A stretch of DNA of 64,000 nt. Source: Desulfovibrio sp. OH1186_COT-070. GTDB taxonomy: Bacteria > Desulfobacterota > Desulfovibrionia > Desulfovibrionales > Desulfovibrionaceae. Position numbers and translations under genes: made by a program. The notes beneath the pieces are model-generated. The model saw only the letters and a list, made by a program, of their open reading frames with translations, was not told the origin of the DNA and did no database searches. The DNA lies in contig NZ_RQYH01000008.1 in NCBI RefSeq assembly GCF_003860215.1, forward strand, positions 1 through 64,000, read 5' to 3'. Below are positions 23,614 to 33,570 of the stretch, piece after piece. The number at the start of each line of letters is the position of its first letter. Within the stretch, counting starts at the first letter, position 1.

Positions 23614-25023
23614 ATGACAGATTCTTCCTCCCTCCCTGTCCGGGTTCTTTTGCTCAGCGAAAGTGAAGCTTTCGCAGGATTTGACAAGCGCGCCCTGCGG
23701 GAGGCGGGGGTGCAGGACGTGCAGTGCCTGACATCGGGGGTAGCGGCCGCCCGCGCTCTGGCAAAAGCCTGCGCCAAGGATTCTCCCCTGCCTGTGGTCA
23801 TTTCTTCCCACAAGCTGTCCGATATGGATGGCGAGCGGTTTTGTGCCATAGTGCGCCTGCATCCCCTGTTGCGCACGCTGCCCGTACTGCTGATCCTGTC
23901 CAGCAAGAGCGAGGCGGAACAACTGAAAATGCTGGGGTGCGGAGCAAGCGCCTTGCTGTGGCGCCCTTATTCCATTGACGCGCTCACGGCACGGCTGGTT
24001 TTTCTGGAGGCTGCCCGCAGGGGAGAAATCCGGCGGGACAAGACGGAGGGCGGCGATACCAGGGATTTTGACGATGCGCTGGCGACCTGCGGCATGCTGC
24101 TCAAACCCGTGCGCCAGCCGGAAGATTTTTTTCAGGCGGGCATGCGTTGTCTCCGGCAGGAGCAGTGGAGCAGCGCCATCTCCGCGTTTCAGCACGCCAT
24201 GCGCGGCGACCTTGCGCCGGGCAAGGCAGAGCTTGGCATGGCGCTGGCATGGAAGGGCAGGGGGGATCAGGTGCGCTACCGGCAGTACCTTGCCGATGCC
24301 GCCGCGATATTCGTTCAGGCGCAACAGTGGCAACGCGCGCGCGCCGCATGCATGCAGCTTTTTCAGGCAGATGCCGCCGCAAAGAATCCGTTTTTGGCGC
24401 TTGCCATACAGCACTTGGGGCAGGGCGACCATGACGGAGCCGCAGAAATCCTCTCTCAGGGGCTGGAAGTGACGCCCCGAGCGCATGTCAGCGAACGCAT
24501 TGCCCTGTTCTGCATGGCTGCCGACGATCCTCAAGCCCTGTTGCATGCCTTGACGGCCGGGCTGGAAAAAAGGCTGGGCGCGCAAGCACACCACATCGGC
24601 GATGGAATCCGTGAAGCCCTGCATGCTCTCGCGCAAGAACGGGAAGCCCGGAAAAGAAAGGAAAGCGCCGAAAAAAACTGGCGTGCATCGCGTCAGGCCA
24701 AAATCGCAGCAGGCAACAGGGGAGAGGAGAAGCCTTCGGACAAAAAGCACGGCGGTGCGGGAGTGCCGGCAGAGCGCGTGCCGCGTGCGGAGACATTTTT
24801 GCCTGCCCGCCCGGCTCCGGTTCCCCGGATTCCGCTCTGGGAGGAGCCAGACGGGCGGCTGCCAAACGGGCGGCTGACTGATGACGGTGAAAACGCAGAA
24901 TGGGCGCAGAACATGCGAAGGGTGGCCGCGCCGGGAAAAAGCGGAGAGGAAGGCGGCGCATCCTCGAAAAGAGGCGGAGATCTTTTCCAGATCATACGCC
25001 ACACCTGGATGCTTTCTTCATAA
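23614..25023 (+). CDS. Receiver-like domain fused to TPR-like repeats
   Basis: The 469-residue protein starts with a CheY-like receiver fold (VRVLLLSESEAF to about residue 125). The strand that normally ends in the phosphorylated Asp reads PLPVVISSHKLSDMDGERF. Serine or histidine occupies the acceptor position, so it is probably a pseudo-receiver. Residues 150-330 form TPR-like helical pairs (FFQAGMRCLRQEQWSSAISAFQHAM and similar). The last 130 residues are charged, proline-rich and likely disordered. I infer a protein-interaction role in signalling. The ATG at 23614 gives a clean domain start. Confidence 0.7.
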   Translation: MTDSSSLPVRVLLLSESEAFAGFDKRALREAGVQDVQCLTSGVAAARALAKACAKDSPLPVVISSHKLSDMDGERFCAIVRLHPLLRTLPVLLILSSKSEAEQLKMLGCGASALLWRPYSIDALTARLVFLEAARRGEIRRDKTEGGDTRDFDDALATCGMLLKPVRQPEDFFQAGMRCLRQEQWSSAISAFQHAMRGDLAPGKAELGMALAWKGRGDQVRYRQYLADAAAIFVQAQQWQRARAACMQLFQADAAAKNPFLALAIQHLGQGDHDGAAEILSQGLEVTPRAHVSERIALFCMAADDPQALLHALTAGLEKRLGAQAHHIGDGIREALHALAQEREARKRKESAEKNWRASRQAKIAAGNRGEEKPSDKKHGGAGVPAERVPRAETFLPARPAPVPRIPLWEEPDGRLPNGRLTDDGENAEWAQNMRRVAAPGKSGEEGGASSKRGGDLFQIIRHTWMLSS

Positions 25024-25047
25024 GGCCGCATCCCGCTGGGCCTCCCT

Positions 25048-25590
25048 TCATTCGGGCAAAATATCGTACTGCTCCAGCTTGTCCCACACCGCGCTGATCA
25101 GCATGGCCATCATGGCCGCCAGTCTGGCTTTGCCCTGTGCATCAGGATGCCCCGCCAGAGGCACGGCGTCCGCCATGCGCTGGCAGAACGTGTCCGGGCA
25201 TTCGGCCTGCCGGGCCTGCGCCAGCAAAGCCATATAGCGCGAAAAAGGGCCGTCCACAAAAGAGTCCGGGGACAGAGGCTTTGGAGGTGTATCGACCTCC
25301 TGTTGCCCCTCTGCTGCGGCCAGCAGATTTCTGGTCTGGCGCAGATAGCCCATGAGGACGCTGTTGGGCGCGTGCTGCATCAGGCCCGCTGTGACCACGG
25401 CATGCACAAAGGCCCGCCATTCTTGGCAAAAAATATTCGCACCGCTGCCTTCAAGATAGTGTGAAGGCATGCGGGCCTCGCGTGCCATGCGCAGAATATC
25501 CGCCGTGGCGGTGTTGATGTGAAAAAGAATGCAGCCAGCCTCTATGCCTTGGGCAGCGGCAAGCTGTTTTTTGGGCACACTGCCGCTCAT
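25048..25590 (-). CDS. Unknown protein at the end of the rpoD operon
   Basis: The 180-residue protein has no signal peptide or membrane segment. Its first half (AAAQGIEAGCILFHINTATADILRMAREARM) is helical, and a hydrophobic helix (FVHAVVTAGLMQHAPNSVLMGYLRQ) follows; it ends in helices rich in Ala and Met. I recognise no family. The ATG at 25590 overlaps the upstream nuclease stop (ATGA), so it is the last gene of a coupled set reaching back to rpsU. A convergent gene ends 24 bases away. Confidence 0.6.
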   Translation of the reverse strand: MSGSVPKKQLAAAQGIEAGCILFHINTATADILRMAREARMPSHYLEGSGANIFCQEWRAFVHAVVTAGLMQHAPNSVLMGYLRQTRNLLAAAEGQQEVDTPPKPLSPDSFVDGPFSRYMALLAQARQAECPDTFCQRMADAVPLAGHPDAQGKARLAAMMAMLISAVWDKLEQYDILPE

Positions 25591-26294
25591 TGGTGCGCCG
25601 TTGGCCAGAAAGGGCAGATGCGTGCCGGGGCGTAGCCCGCCATAAAGGCATCCATGAGCGTGCCGAAGTGGACGCGGTTGCGCGGCTTGATGCGCTGTGC
25701 CTCGGGGCAGTCCGTAGGAAAAAAGCGCAATGACTGGCGGTTGCCCAGATAGGTTTTTTCCGCAACGGGTTGGGCCAGAACATGCTCCCACATGCCGCGC
25801 CGTTCCCTGATGGCCTCCTGCTGTGCGGCGAGCAGGCGTTCCTGCAGGCGGCTGTCCAGATCGTTGTGCGGGTAGAAAAAAGCCGCGCCGCTGGCAATCA
25901 TCAGATCGTTGAGGGAACGCCCATCAGGCAGGAGAACCTCGGCGAGAAAACGTCCGTAATTGTCCCTGTGTACTGTCCCTGCGGGCAGAAGCCGCACCCT
26001 TTGCCGAAGAACGGTTGCGGAAAGCAGTTTGCGGGCTTCACGGGCATAGTATCCCGCTTTTTGGAGGGGCGCGCCCAGTTCGGGAGCATCAATGCCCGCC
26101 AGTCGCACTACGCGCCTGTCTGTGAACCTCAAGGTATCCCCGTCAAAGCAGTGCCCCACGGTTCCCGGCGGCATGTCCTGTACTTGAGCCGCGTACGTCT
26201 GGCTGCCCTGCCCCGGAAAGAGCAACACAACAAGGGCAGCCAGCAGAAACGCTCCAATGTGCCTGCTCGACAAAAGAAAGGATGGCATGACCAC
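25587..26294 (-). CDS. Exported thermonuclease-family (SNase) protein
   Basis: The 235-residue protein has a hydrophobic N-terminal segment (HIGAFLLAALVVLLFPGQGS) that acts as a signal or anchor. The staphylococcal nuclease domain follows: HCFDGDTLRF, VVRLAGIDAPELGAPLQ, YYAREARKLL, and HRDNYGRFLAEVLL. The catalytic Arg and Asp positions are present. It should cleave DNA or RNA outside the cytoplasm with calcium. The GTG at 26294 has AGGA seven bases before it; ATGs at 26288 and 26327 are alternatives. It sits 22 bases after rpoD and overlaps the next gene. Confidence 0.8.
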   Translation of the reverse strand: MVMPSFLLSSRHIGAFLLAALVVLLFPGQGSQTYAAQVQDMPPGTVGHCFDGDTLRFTDRRVVRLAGIDAPELGAPLQKAGYYAREARKLLSATVLRQRVRLLPAGTVHRDNYGRFLAEVLLPDGRSLNDLMIASGAAFFYPHNDLDSRLQERLLAAQQEAIRERRGMWEHVLAQPVAEKTYLGNRQSLRFFPTDCPEAQRIKPRNRVHFGTLMDAFMAGYAPARICPFWPTAHQ

Positions 26295-26316
26295 GGCAGA
26301 TTCCTGTGCGCTCCGC

Positions 26317-28086
26317 TCAATTGTCATAGTACGAGCGCAGCAACTGGCTGCGCACGGGATGGCGCATCTTGCGCAGCGCCTTGGCTTCGATCTGGCGGAT
26401 GCGCTCACGGGTGACATTGTAGATTTTGCCCACTTCTTCCAGTGTGTGGTCGCTTTTTTCGCCAATGCCGAACCGCTTGCGCAAAACCTGCTCCTCGCGG
26501 GTGGTCAGATCGGCCAGAACCGTGGCCAACTGCTCCGAAAGCTTGGTATAGATAACTTCTTCAGCCGGGGCCACGGCCTTTTTATCCTCAATGAAATCGC
26601 CGAGGCTCGAATCTTCCTCGTCGCCGATGGGAGTTTCCAGAGAAATGGGTTCCTTGGCGATTTTGAGAACTTTTTTGACCTTTTCCACAGGATATTCCAT
26701 GCGCGCGGCAATCTCCTCGGGGGTGGGGTCGCGGCCCAGTTCCTGCACGAGATACCGCGATGTCCGGATGAGCTTGTTGATGGTTTCGATCATGTGCACC
26801 GGAATGCGGATGGTGCGGGCCTGATCCGCAATGGCTCTGGTGATGGCCTGCCTGATCCACCATGTAGCGTATGTGGAGAATTTGTACCCGCGCTGGTATT
26901 CAAATTTGTCCACGGCCTTCATCAGACCGATATTGCCTTCCTGGATAAGGTCGAGAAATTGCAACCCGCGGTTGGTGTATTTTTTGGCGATGGAAACCAC
27001 AAGCCGCAGGTTGGAGCGAATGAGCTCCTGCTTTGCCCGCATGGCCGCGCTGTTGCCGCGCTTGATGCGCCAGAGCACTTCTTCCAGATCCGTGACATTG
27101 TGGCAGCATTTTTCCTGAAGGCGCTTCAGGATTTCAATTTTTCCGACAATCATTTCCTTGAAGGAAAAGAGCTCGTCAACGCTGAGCCTGAGATCGCGGG
27201 CGGCTGTCAGGGGGTTGATCTCGCGTTTGTCGAGGCCGTCAAACATGGCCTGGATTTCGTTTTGGGTGCGCCCGGTGGAGAGAATGTAGGCCGACAGATC
27301 GCGCTGGCAGTTGTGCATCTGGCGCACATAGTCTTCCACCGTTTCAATGATGCGGTCAATGAGGGTTTTCTCCAGTTTGATATCGCGCAGCCGGGTAACA
27401 ATTTCTTCCTTGAAGCCGATAATTTCTTTCTGCACCGCCGTGACTTTGCGATCCATGCAGGCACAGGCGTCGAGTTTTTTGTAGATCTTGCGTTTCTTTT
27501 TGAAAGTCTGCCGGATTTCGTCCAGCAGCAGGATAACGCGCGTCCGCTGGTTCATCTCGTCTTCGCTCGGGTCGTCCTCTTCAATGGTTTTGACCACATC
27601 CTTCAGCTTGATGCGGTTCTGGCGCAGGTCGTCCCCCACGTTGATCAACTCCTCAACGGCAACGGGCACTTCCACCAGAGCATAGAGAACGTCCTGCTCT
27701 CCCATTTCGATCTTTTTCGCGATGACCACTTCGCCGTCGCGATCCAGCAGGGGCACAGCCCCCATTTCGCGCAGGTACATGCGCACCGGATCCGTGCTGC
27801 GGGAAGAGTAGTCGGCAGATTCTTCATCCTCGGTCAGATCCAGCGAACCTTCCCCGATATCGTCTTCCGCATCGGTGGCGGATGAGGAGATTTTTTTGCC
27901 GTCCTTTTCCGAATCCACGATGTCGATATCCAGCAATTCAAAGATGCCGATAACTTCTTCAAATTTTTCGGGCGTGCTCATCTCTACAGGCAGAGTCTTG
28001 GTGATTTCTTCAAAGGTCAGAAAGCCCGCCCCTTTGCCCTTGGCGATAAGAGTTTGTATTTGCTGAATATCTTTGAGGTTGCTCAT
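26317..28086 (-). CDS. rpoD: Primary RNA polymerase sigma factor (sigma-70)
   Basis: The 589-residue protein has all primary-sigma regions. An acidic N-terminal region 1.1 covers roughly the first 100 residues. Region 1.2 contains [11 protein letters not shown]. Regions 2.1-2.4 contain [18 protein letters not shown] and [20 protein letters not shown]. Region 3 follows, and region 4.2 contains [22 protein letters not shown]. It directs housekeeping transcription. Its ATG overlaps the dnaG stop (ATGA). The gene order rpsU...dnaG-rpoD is the macromolecular-synthesis operon, here with yqeY and mutS2 between rpsU and dnaG. Confidence 0.98.
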   Translation of the reverse strand: MSNLKDIQQIQTLIAKGKGAGFLTFEEITKTLPVEMSTPEKFEEVIGIFELLDIDIVDSEKDGKKISSSATDAEDDIGEGSLDLTEDEESADYSSRSTDPVRMYLREMGAVPLLDRDGEVVIAKKIEMGEQDVLYALVEVPVAVEELINVGDDLRQNRIKLKDVVKTIEEDDPSEDEMNQRTRVILLLDEIRQTFKKKRKIYKKLDACACMDRKVTAVQKEIIGFKEEIVTRLRDIKLEKTLIDRIIETVEDYVRQMHNCQRDLSAYILSTGRTQNEIQAMFDGLDKREINPLTAARDLRLSVDELFSFKEMIVGKIEILKRLQEKCCHNVTDLEEVLWRIKRGNSAAMRAKQELIRSNLRLVVSIAKKYTNRGLQFLDLIQEGNIGLMKAVDKFEYQRGYKFSTYATWWIRQAITRAIADQARTIRIPVHMIETINKLIRTSRYLVQELGRDPTPEEIAARMEYPVEKVKKVLKIAKEPISLETPIGDEEDSSLGDFIEDKKAVAPAEEVIYTKLSEQLATVLADLTTREEQVLRKRFGIGEKSDHTLEEVGKIYNVTRERIRQIEAKALRKMRHPVRSQLLRSYYDN

Positions 28087-29795
28087 GCTCTTTCTCCAAG
28101 GTTTTTCATCAGTGCGTGAAGATACCTGACATCGTCTTCAAAATTTCCGGCACCGGTATTGGCCCGCAGTGCCGCCGACAGGGAAGATGTCTGCGCGGCA
28201 GCGTAGTAGCCGTCCATAAAATCGTGCAGGGCTTTCAGCTCCCTGTCGCCCGCATCGCGCGGCGGAGCCTCGGGGCTGCGGCATTTGCACCAGAAGGCCT
28301 TTTCTCTTTCGTCCAGAAGGTGAAAAGCCTCTTCCGGGCTGTGATGTTCCAGTTTGTCCCAGAGCTTGCGTGCCACAGGCGACCGGAGAACCACATCCGC
28401 GCCCATTACCTGCATATCGGCCAAACGGTGCGGATAGCGTACCGCATACATCATGATTTCCCGCTCAAGGATGCCGTGCGGCGGTGTGTCCGGCGCAGAA
28501 GGAGCGCCGGCCTGCATTTTCCGGTTGGCCAGGGTCGCACGCAATTCGGCTTCGGAAATCTGCAAATGCCCGGCCAACTGCGAAGTATAGGGGCTGACCA
28601 GTTCGGGAATCTCCACCTGCCGCAAAAAATTGCGCGCCCATTCCACGGTTTCCCGCGGGGCCAGCGCCTTGAGCACATCCACGCAAAAGCGCAGCCCTTC
28701 GGGCGCTTGCGCCTGCAAGGCTTCAAATGCCTCCCGGCCTGCGCCGCGCAGGAGACTGTCAATGTCTTCTCCTTCCGGCATGAGCACCACACGGCATGAA
28801 AGCCCGCGCGTCAGCAGCATTTCGCAGGCGCGCAGGGCAGCCTTGCGTCCGGCGCGGTCTCCGTCAAAGAGGAGCGTCATGCGTGAAGTGAAGCCCGCAA
28901 GGCGTTTGACCTGCTCCGGCGTCAGGGCCGTTCCCAGTACGCCCACGGCATTGGTGTAGTCGAACTGGTGCAGGGTGAGCACATCCATGTATCCTTCTGT
29001 CAAAAGGGCGTGCCCCTTGGTGACAATGCCCCGGCGAGCCTGCGCCAGACCGTACAGATGCTCGCCTTTTTTGTAGATGGGGGAGTCGGCGCTGTTGATA
29101 TATTTGGCCTCGTCCTCACCGGCAATGATCCGTCCGCCAAAGGCAATGATCTGGTTGGACAGGTTCTTGATGGGAAAAATCAGTCTGCCGCGAAAACGGT
29201 CATACCATCTCCCGTTTTCCGATTTTCCCAGCAGCCCCGCCTCTGCCCCCGCCTGGGGAGAAAAGCCGCCGCGTTGCAGGGCCTTGGTCAGCGACTGCCA
29301 GTCGCGGCGTGCCCAGCCAAGGCCAAAATTCTGTATGATCTCCTCGCTCAGCCCGCGGCTGCGCATGTATGCCTGACATTCTTCGCCTTCCGGGCTGCGC
29401 AGGGCCGCGGCAAAATGGCTCGCCGCCAGTTCGTGCATGCGCAACGCCAGTTGCCTCTGCGAATGCTGGCGATTTTTCTGTTCGCCCCGCTGCGGGGAGT
29501 GTGGCCCGCTTTCCAGAAAAATTCCGGCCTGTTCAGCCAGTTGCGTCAGCGTTTCCCTGAAGTCCAACCCGTTGATGCGGCTGTAAAAGTCAAAGATATC
29601 GCCCGAAGCCTGGCAGCCAAAGCAGTAAAAGAGTCCCTGTTCCTCATTGACCGTAAAGGAGGGTTTTGTTTCCTGATGAAAGGGGCAGGGGGCCGTCCAG
29701 CGCGGCCCGTTGCGCTTCAGCTCAACGTAGCGCTGCACGATGGCAACGATGTTCAGGCGCTCCTTGATGGCGCGGATGGCTTCTTTGGACTGCAT
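28083..29795 (-). CDS. dnaG: DNA primase
   Basis: The 570-residue primase makes RNA primers for replication. The N-terminal zinc domain has [11 protein letters not shown] and CFGCQASGD. The Toprim core has [15 protein letters not shown] and [14 protein letters not shown], which hold the metal-binding acidic residues. The C-terminal helicase-binding domain follows after residue 430. The ATG at 29795 has AAAGG nearby. A TTG at 29813 overlaps the mutS2 stop but lacks a ribosome-binding site. The stop overlaps the rpoD start. Confidence 0.97.
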   Translation of the reverse strand: MQSKEAIRAIKERLNIVAIVQRYVELKRNGPRWTAPCPFHQETKPSFTVNEEQGLFYCFGCQASGDIFDFYSRINGLDFRETLTQLAEQAGIFLESGPHSPQRGEQKNRQHSQRQLALRMHELAASHFAAALRSPEGEECQAYMRSRGLSEEIIQNFGLGWARRDWQSLTKALQRGGFSPQAGAEAGLLGKSENGRWYDRFRGRLIFPIKNLSNQIIAFGGRIIAGEDEAKYINSADSPIYKKGEHLYGLAQARRGIVTKGHALLTEGYMDVLTLHQFDYTNAVGVLGTALTPEQVKRLAGFTSRMTLLFDGDRAGRKAALRACEMLLTRGLSCRVVLMPEGEDIDSLLRGAGREAFEALQAQAPEGLRFCVDVLKALAPRETVEWARNFLRQVEIPELVSPYTSQLAGHLQISEAELRATLANRKMQAGAPSAPDTPPHGILEREIMMYAVRYPHRLADMQVMGADVVLRSPVARKLWDKLEHHSPEEAFHLLDEREKAFWCKCRSPEAPPRDAGDRELKALHDFMDGYYAAAQTSSLSAALRANTGAGNFEDDVRYLHALMKNLGERA

Positions 29796-29809
29796 ATGCC
29801 TTTGCCGGT

Positions 29810-32173
29810 TCAACGCAGAGTTACAAGGGTCATCCCGTCGCCGCCGCGGTCTTCCGGAGCCAGGGAAAAACTTTCCACCGCAGGGAACTGGCGCAAAAAA
29901 TCATGTACCTGCCTGCGCAAGGCTCCGGTGCCCTTGCCGTGAACAACCTCCAGTTCTGCAAAACCTGCAAGAAGGGATTTGTCCAGAAAGCGCCCCAGTT
30001 CGGCAAGGGCGGCATCGGCACGCATGCCCCGCATGTCCAGGCGCATGGAGGGCGTGTCGGTTGTGCGGGCATCGGAAGAAGCTCTTGCGCCACGGGGCAT
30101 CCCCGCCCGGGGGGTGGGCTTTTCCGCATCGCCGGAAAGGCACAGGTCTTTCATTGCCGCCCAAAGCACCACGCCGCCCATGTCCAGACGTACCCTTTGC
30201 CGCCGTGGGTCCGTATCGGTAACGGTTCCCTGTCGATGGAACACGTTGTGCAGCACCTTCTGACCGATGAAAAAACTCTCCGGTTCAGGCAGCTCTTTCG
30301 GGCTGTCTGCCACGGGCTGCAGGGAGGCGCGCAACTGCGCCATTTCCTTGAGCGTCTGTTTGTGCGCCGCACGGCCCTCTTTCCAGGCGCGCATGATTTC
30401 CAGAGATTGCGCGCGCACTTCATCATGAAGGCGATCCCGCTCCTTTTGCAGCTTTGCCCTGCTTTCCTCGGCCGCGCGGTGCGCCTTCTCACGTTCCAGA
30501 CCAAGCATGCGCAACTCTTCTTCCCGCCGGGCAGCCAGATCGTTCAGGCGCGCCAAGAGGGCCGAAGTGTCTTCCCCGTCCTGCAAAAGATACTGCTCCG
30601 CCCGCCGGATGATGCCTTCCGGCAGGCCGTGGCTGCGCGCCACGTCCAGCGCGCGGCTGGCGCCCACCTGATCGTAGGCCAGCTTGTAGAGCGGTTTTTT
30701 GCTCTGGGGATCAAAAAGCATGGAAGCGGCGCGGACTCTCTCCCGCGCCAGAGCATAGCTTTTGAGAGAGGGAAAGTGCGTTGCCGCCAGAACAAAAGTA
30801 TGTTTCTCCAGCAAACTGTCAAGGACAGCCTGTGCCAGAGCGGATCCCTGGGCCGGGTCTGTGCCTGCGCCGAACTCGTCCAGCAGCACAAGGCTGTCGG
30901 CATTCAGGTGTTTCCAGGCTTTGGACAAATGCTCGATCTGGGCCGTAAATGTGGAAACATGGTCGGTGAGGCTCTGCTCGTCGCCAATGAAAGCGTCCAC
31001 CCGGCCGAACCAGGGCAGGTGCGAACCCTTGCCCACGGGGACAGGCAAACCGCTGAGAACCATGGCCGTGATCAGCCCCAGTGTTTTCAGGCAAACGGTT
31101 TTTCCTCCGGCATTGCCTCCGGTAACGACCAGCGCCCTGTCGCCGGGCCGCAGAACAATATCCAGCGGGTGCACTTTTCTTTTTTCTCCGCCATCACTGT
31201 GTGCCCCGGCCAGAGCCAGAAGAGGGTGGCGGGCTTCCAGCAGGCTTATGCCTTCGTCCGCAGGGGCCAGGGACAGGCATTGGCCGTCAAAGGCGGCGGC
31301 CAGACGGCGCTTGGCGGAAAGTATGTCCACCTGGCGCAGCAATTCCTGGGCGGCCAGCACTGACGGAAGTTCCGCGACCAGAAGTTCTCCCAGATAGGCC
31401 AGAATTTTTCTCTCTTCTTCCCTTTCTTCACGCTTCAGTTCCTGAAGGCGGTTGTTGATCTCTACCAGGAAAATCGGCTCAAAATAGCATGTTTCCCCTG
31501 TCTGCGACCAGTCATGAATGATGCCCTGCATGCGTCCCTTGAAGTTGGCCTTGAGCGGCAGAACGTAGCGGTCCGAGGAGAGCGTCATGAACTCGTCCTG
31601 CAAGAAGGCGAGCATGTTGTACTGTGCGGCATACTCCTTGACCTTGCGCATGCAATTCTGGTGGAGGCGGCGCAATTCGGCGCGCAGGCGATACAGTTCT
31701 GGCGAGCTTTCGTCCTGGATCAGGCCATCATCGGAAATGCAGCGCAGCAGGGCGGAGGTCAACTGTACGGGCAGAGGCGACGCATTGGCCAGACGCAACA
31801 GGTTTGGCCAGCGCTTTTCGGCGCCAGCCGTGGCGATGGATGCATGGGCTTCCCTGGCTTGCCGCAGCATTTCGCGCAAGGCCCAGCAAGCGTCTGTGTC
31901 TGGCCGGAGAGAAGGGTTGGCGGCTACGCCGCGCAACAAAATGCTGATGTCCGGAAAAGGAGCGAGTGTAAAGGGAGACGCTCCGGGAGCAGGGCTGCCG
32001 GCCCAGTCTTTTGCCTCCTCATAGAGGCGGGCTGCCAGACTGACAGAGGCGGAATCTTCCAGCGGCAACAGCTCCAGAGCGCCCTGCCGTCCGATGCTGG
32101 AAGCGCACAGGTTGGCAAGATGTTCGGTGATCAGGAAAAAGTCGAGAGCATGGAGAGTGCGGGGATGTATCAT
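29810..32173 (-). CDS. mutS2: MutS2 family ATPase and nuclease
   Basis: The 787-residue protein has the MutS2 order. A core and clamp come first, then the ABC-type ATPase with Walker A (VTGGNAGGKTVCLKTLG), Walker B (SLVLLDEFGAGTDP) and the QIEHLSKAWKHL region. A charged coiled coil follows at about 510-620, and the Smr nuclease domain closes it (LDMRGMRADAALAEL and VVHGKGTGALRRQV). It lacks the mismatch-binding domain of MutS1. In other bacteria MutS2 suppresses recombination or rescues collided ribosomes. The start at 32173 is chosen for the conserved MIHPRTLHALDF opening. It lies between yqeY and dnaG. Confidence 0.95.
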   Translation of the reverse strand: MIHPRTLHALDFFLITEHLANLCASSIGRQGALELLPLEDSASVSLAARLYEEAKDWAGSPAPGASPFTLAPFPDISILLRGVAANPSLRPDTDACWALREMLRQAREAHASIATAGAEKRWPNLLRLANASPLPVQLTSALLRCISDDGLIQDESSPELYRLRAELRRLHQNCMRKVKEYAAQYNMLAFLQDEFMTLSSDRYVLPLKANFKGRMQGIIHDWSQTGETCYFEPIFLVEINNRLQELKREEREEERKILAYLGELLVAELPSVLAAQELLRQVDILSAKRRLAAAFDGQCLSLAPADEGISLLEARHPLLALAGAHSDGGEKRKVHPLDIVLRPGDRALVVTGGNAGGKTVCLKTLGLITAMVLSGLPVPVGKGSHLPWFGRVDAFIGDEQSLTDHVSTFTAQIEHLSKAWKHLNADSLVLLDEFGAGTDPAQGSALAQAVLDSLLEKHTFVLAATHFPSLKSYALARERVRAASMLFDPQSKKPLYKLAYDQVGASRALDVARSHGLPEGIIRRAEQYLLQDGEDTSALLARLNDLAARREEELRMLGLEREKAHRAAEESRAKLQKERDRLHDEVRAQSLEIMRAWKEGRAAHKQTLKEMAQLRASLQPVADSPKELPEPESFFIGQKVLHNVFHRQGTVTDTDPRRQRVRLDMGGVVLWAAMKDLCLSGDAEKPTPRAGMPRGARASSDARTTDTPSMRLDMRGMRADAALAELGRFLDKSLLAGFAELEVVHGKGTGALRRQVHDFLRQFPAVESFSLAPEDRGGDGMTLVTLR

Positions 32174-32336
32174 GCCTGGTGCGCCGTTTGGGTTTGGCTG
32201 GTGGCGGTCCCTGACCATGTGTTCTGACGTGGGAGAAGCCGTGGCTTTGCCCCGTGCATGCCGCGCTCTCCATGAGGGCATGATGCGGCACTGCCTGCGG
32301 CAGGGGGCATGGCAAGGCGAAAAAGCCCCTGTGGCG

Positions 32337-32804
32337 TCAGGATTGCAAGAGCATTTTGACAGCCCCGGACAGCGTTTTTCCGTCCACACGGCCTTTGTGT
32401 TCGGCCATGATGGCAGTCATGACGCGCCCCATATCTCTGGGAGAGGAAGCGCCGAGCCTGCTCATGGTTGCGCGGATGACGGCTTCAAGCTCTTCGGCTT
32501 CGAGGGGAGCGGGCAGGTATTCCCGGAGAATTGCCAGTTCTGCGGCTTCTTTTTGAGCCAGGTCGTCCCGCCGGGCTGCCTGAAATTGCTCGATGGAGTC
32601 CTGCCGCTGTTTGCCTTCCTTGACCACCAGATCAAGGAACTCCTCGTCCGCAAGCGTCCCCCCTGGCCGTTTCAACTCCACGAGGCGGTTTTTTGCGGCG
32701 GTTTTGAGCAGGCGCAGAACAGTCAGGCGCACGCTGTCTTTTGCTTTGTATGCCTGGATATAGTCTTTTTCGATGCGGTCGCTGAAGGAGAGGCTGGCGT
32801 TCAT
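32337..32804 (-). CDS. yqeY: GatB/YqeY domain protein
   Basis: The 155-residue protein is the stand-alone form of the tRNA-binding tail of the GatB amidotransferase subunit. Family motifs are LRLLKTAAKNRLVELKR, KEGKQRQDSIEQFQAARR and a late MGRVMTAIMAEHKGRVDGK. YqeY is often encoded beside rpsU and may act on misacylated tRNA, but its role is not settled. It follows rpsU after a terminator-like hairpin (32824-32868) and precedes mutS2 by about 160 bases, so some transcripts must read through. Confidence 0.92.
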   Translation of the reverse strand: MNASLSFSDRIEKDYIQAYKAKDSVRLTVLRLLKTAAKNRLVELKRPGGTLADEEFLDLVVKEGKQRQDSIEQFQAARRDDLAQKEAAELAILREYLPAPLEAEELEAVIRATMSRLGASSPRDMGRVMTAIMAEHKGRVDGKTLSGAVKMLLQS

Positions 32805-32823
32805 GATTGCTGCCTGATGGATG

Positions 32824-32868
32824 GAAAAAAGCAGAAAAATGCGGGAAACCCTGTGGAACTTCCCGCAT
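32824..32868 (-). terminator. Terminator after rpsU
   Basis: On the minus strand ATGCGGGAA and TTCCCGCAT form a nine-pair stem around 12 bases, followed by T-rich TTTTTCTGCTTTTTT. It lies 28 bases past rpsU, so S21 can be made in excess of the downstream genes. Confidence 0.75.
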
Positions 32869-32895
32869 GATGGTCAACAACCGTAATTAGCCGGA

Positions 32896-33099
32896 TCAGG
32901 CCATGCTCATCTTTCTGATTTTCTTCATCAGCCGCTTCCGGGCTGCGGCTTTCTTTTTCTTGCGCATGACGCTGGGCTTTTCGTAGTGCTGGCGTTTTTT
33001 CATTTCAGAAAGAATGCCGGCTTTTTCAACCTGCTTTTTGAAGCGGCGCAAGGCAATGTCAAAATTGTAGTCTTCGTCGTTCAGGAAAACTCCGGGCAA
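32896..33099 (-). CDS. rpsU: 30S ribosomal protein S21
   Basis: The 67-residue basic protein has the S21 core [32 protein letters not shown] and a lysine-rich tail ([17 protein letters not shown]). It stabilises mRNA binding to the 30S subunit. I chose a TTG start at 33099 because GGGAGGTG precedes it at eight bases and it gives the family N-terminus ([13 protein letters not shown]). A GTG nine bases upstream lies inside the ribosome-binding site itself. It heads the operon that runs to rpoD. Confidence 0.93.
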   Translation of the reverse strand: MPGVFLNDEDYNFDIALRRFKKQVEKAGILSEMKKRQHYEKPSVMRKKKKAAARKRLMKKIRKMSMA

Positions 33100-33158
33100 G
33101 AGAATCACCTCCCTTGGCGGCAGGCTACGAACAGTGAGCCTGCAAAATATGAACTCCC

Positions 33159-33187
33159 TGTATAGTCAGGAACAGAAAAAAACGCAA
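33159..33187 (-). promoter_or_regulatory. Promoter of the rpsU operon
   Basis: On the minus strand TTGCGT (33187-33182) and TATACA (33164-33159) are 17 bases apart. They lie 60 bases upstream of the rpsU start. Confidence 0.6.
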
Positions 33188-33217
33188 GCGATATTCCGCC
33201 AAGAGAGGGAGAAAGAA

Positions 33218-33490
33218 TCAGTTGATGGCGTCTTTGAGCATTTTTCCGGGGCGGAATTTCAGAACCTTGCATGCGGGGATGGTCAGTTTTTCGCCGGTGC
33301 GGGGGTTGCGGCCCTGGCGGGCTTTGCGTTCTTCCACCAGAAATGTGCCGAAGCCGGTGATGGTCAGCTTGGCGTCTTTCACAAGGGCGCTTTCAAGGGA
33401 AGCCAGAAAGGCGTTGAGCACCCGCTCGGCAGCAGCCTTTGTCAGGTTGGCATTGGCGGCAATTTTGTCAATCAGGTCAGCCTTGGTCAT
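33218..33490 (-). CDS. HU family DNA-binding protein
   Basis: The 90-residue nucleoid protein starts MTKADLIDKIAANANLTKAA. It has the HU/IHF signature GFGTFLVEERKARQGRNPRTGE, whose arm bends DNA with the Pro in RNPRTG. The C-terminus (PACKVLKFRPGKMLKDAIN) is standard. The ATG at 33490 follows GGAGG at a good distance. A second HU-like gene with an IHF-like sequence lies at 41205-41480. It sits between rsmA and rpsU on the same strand. Confidence 0.95.
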   Translation of the reverse strand: MTKADLIDKIAANANLTKAAAERVLNAFLASLESALVKDAKLTITGFGTFLVEERKARQGRNPRTGEKLTIPACKVLKFRPGKMLKDAIN

Positions 33491-33570
33491 CACGTCCTCC
33501 TGAAAAGTTTTGACATTTTCGGGTATGCCGTCCGGGCCTGCCCCGACGGCTGACAGCACGATCAAGTCAT

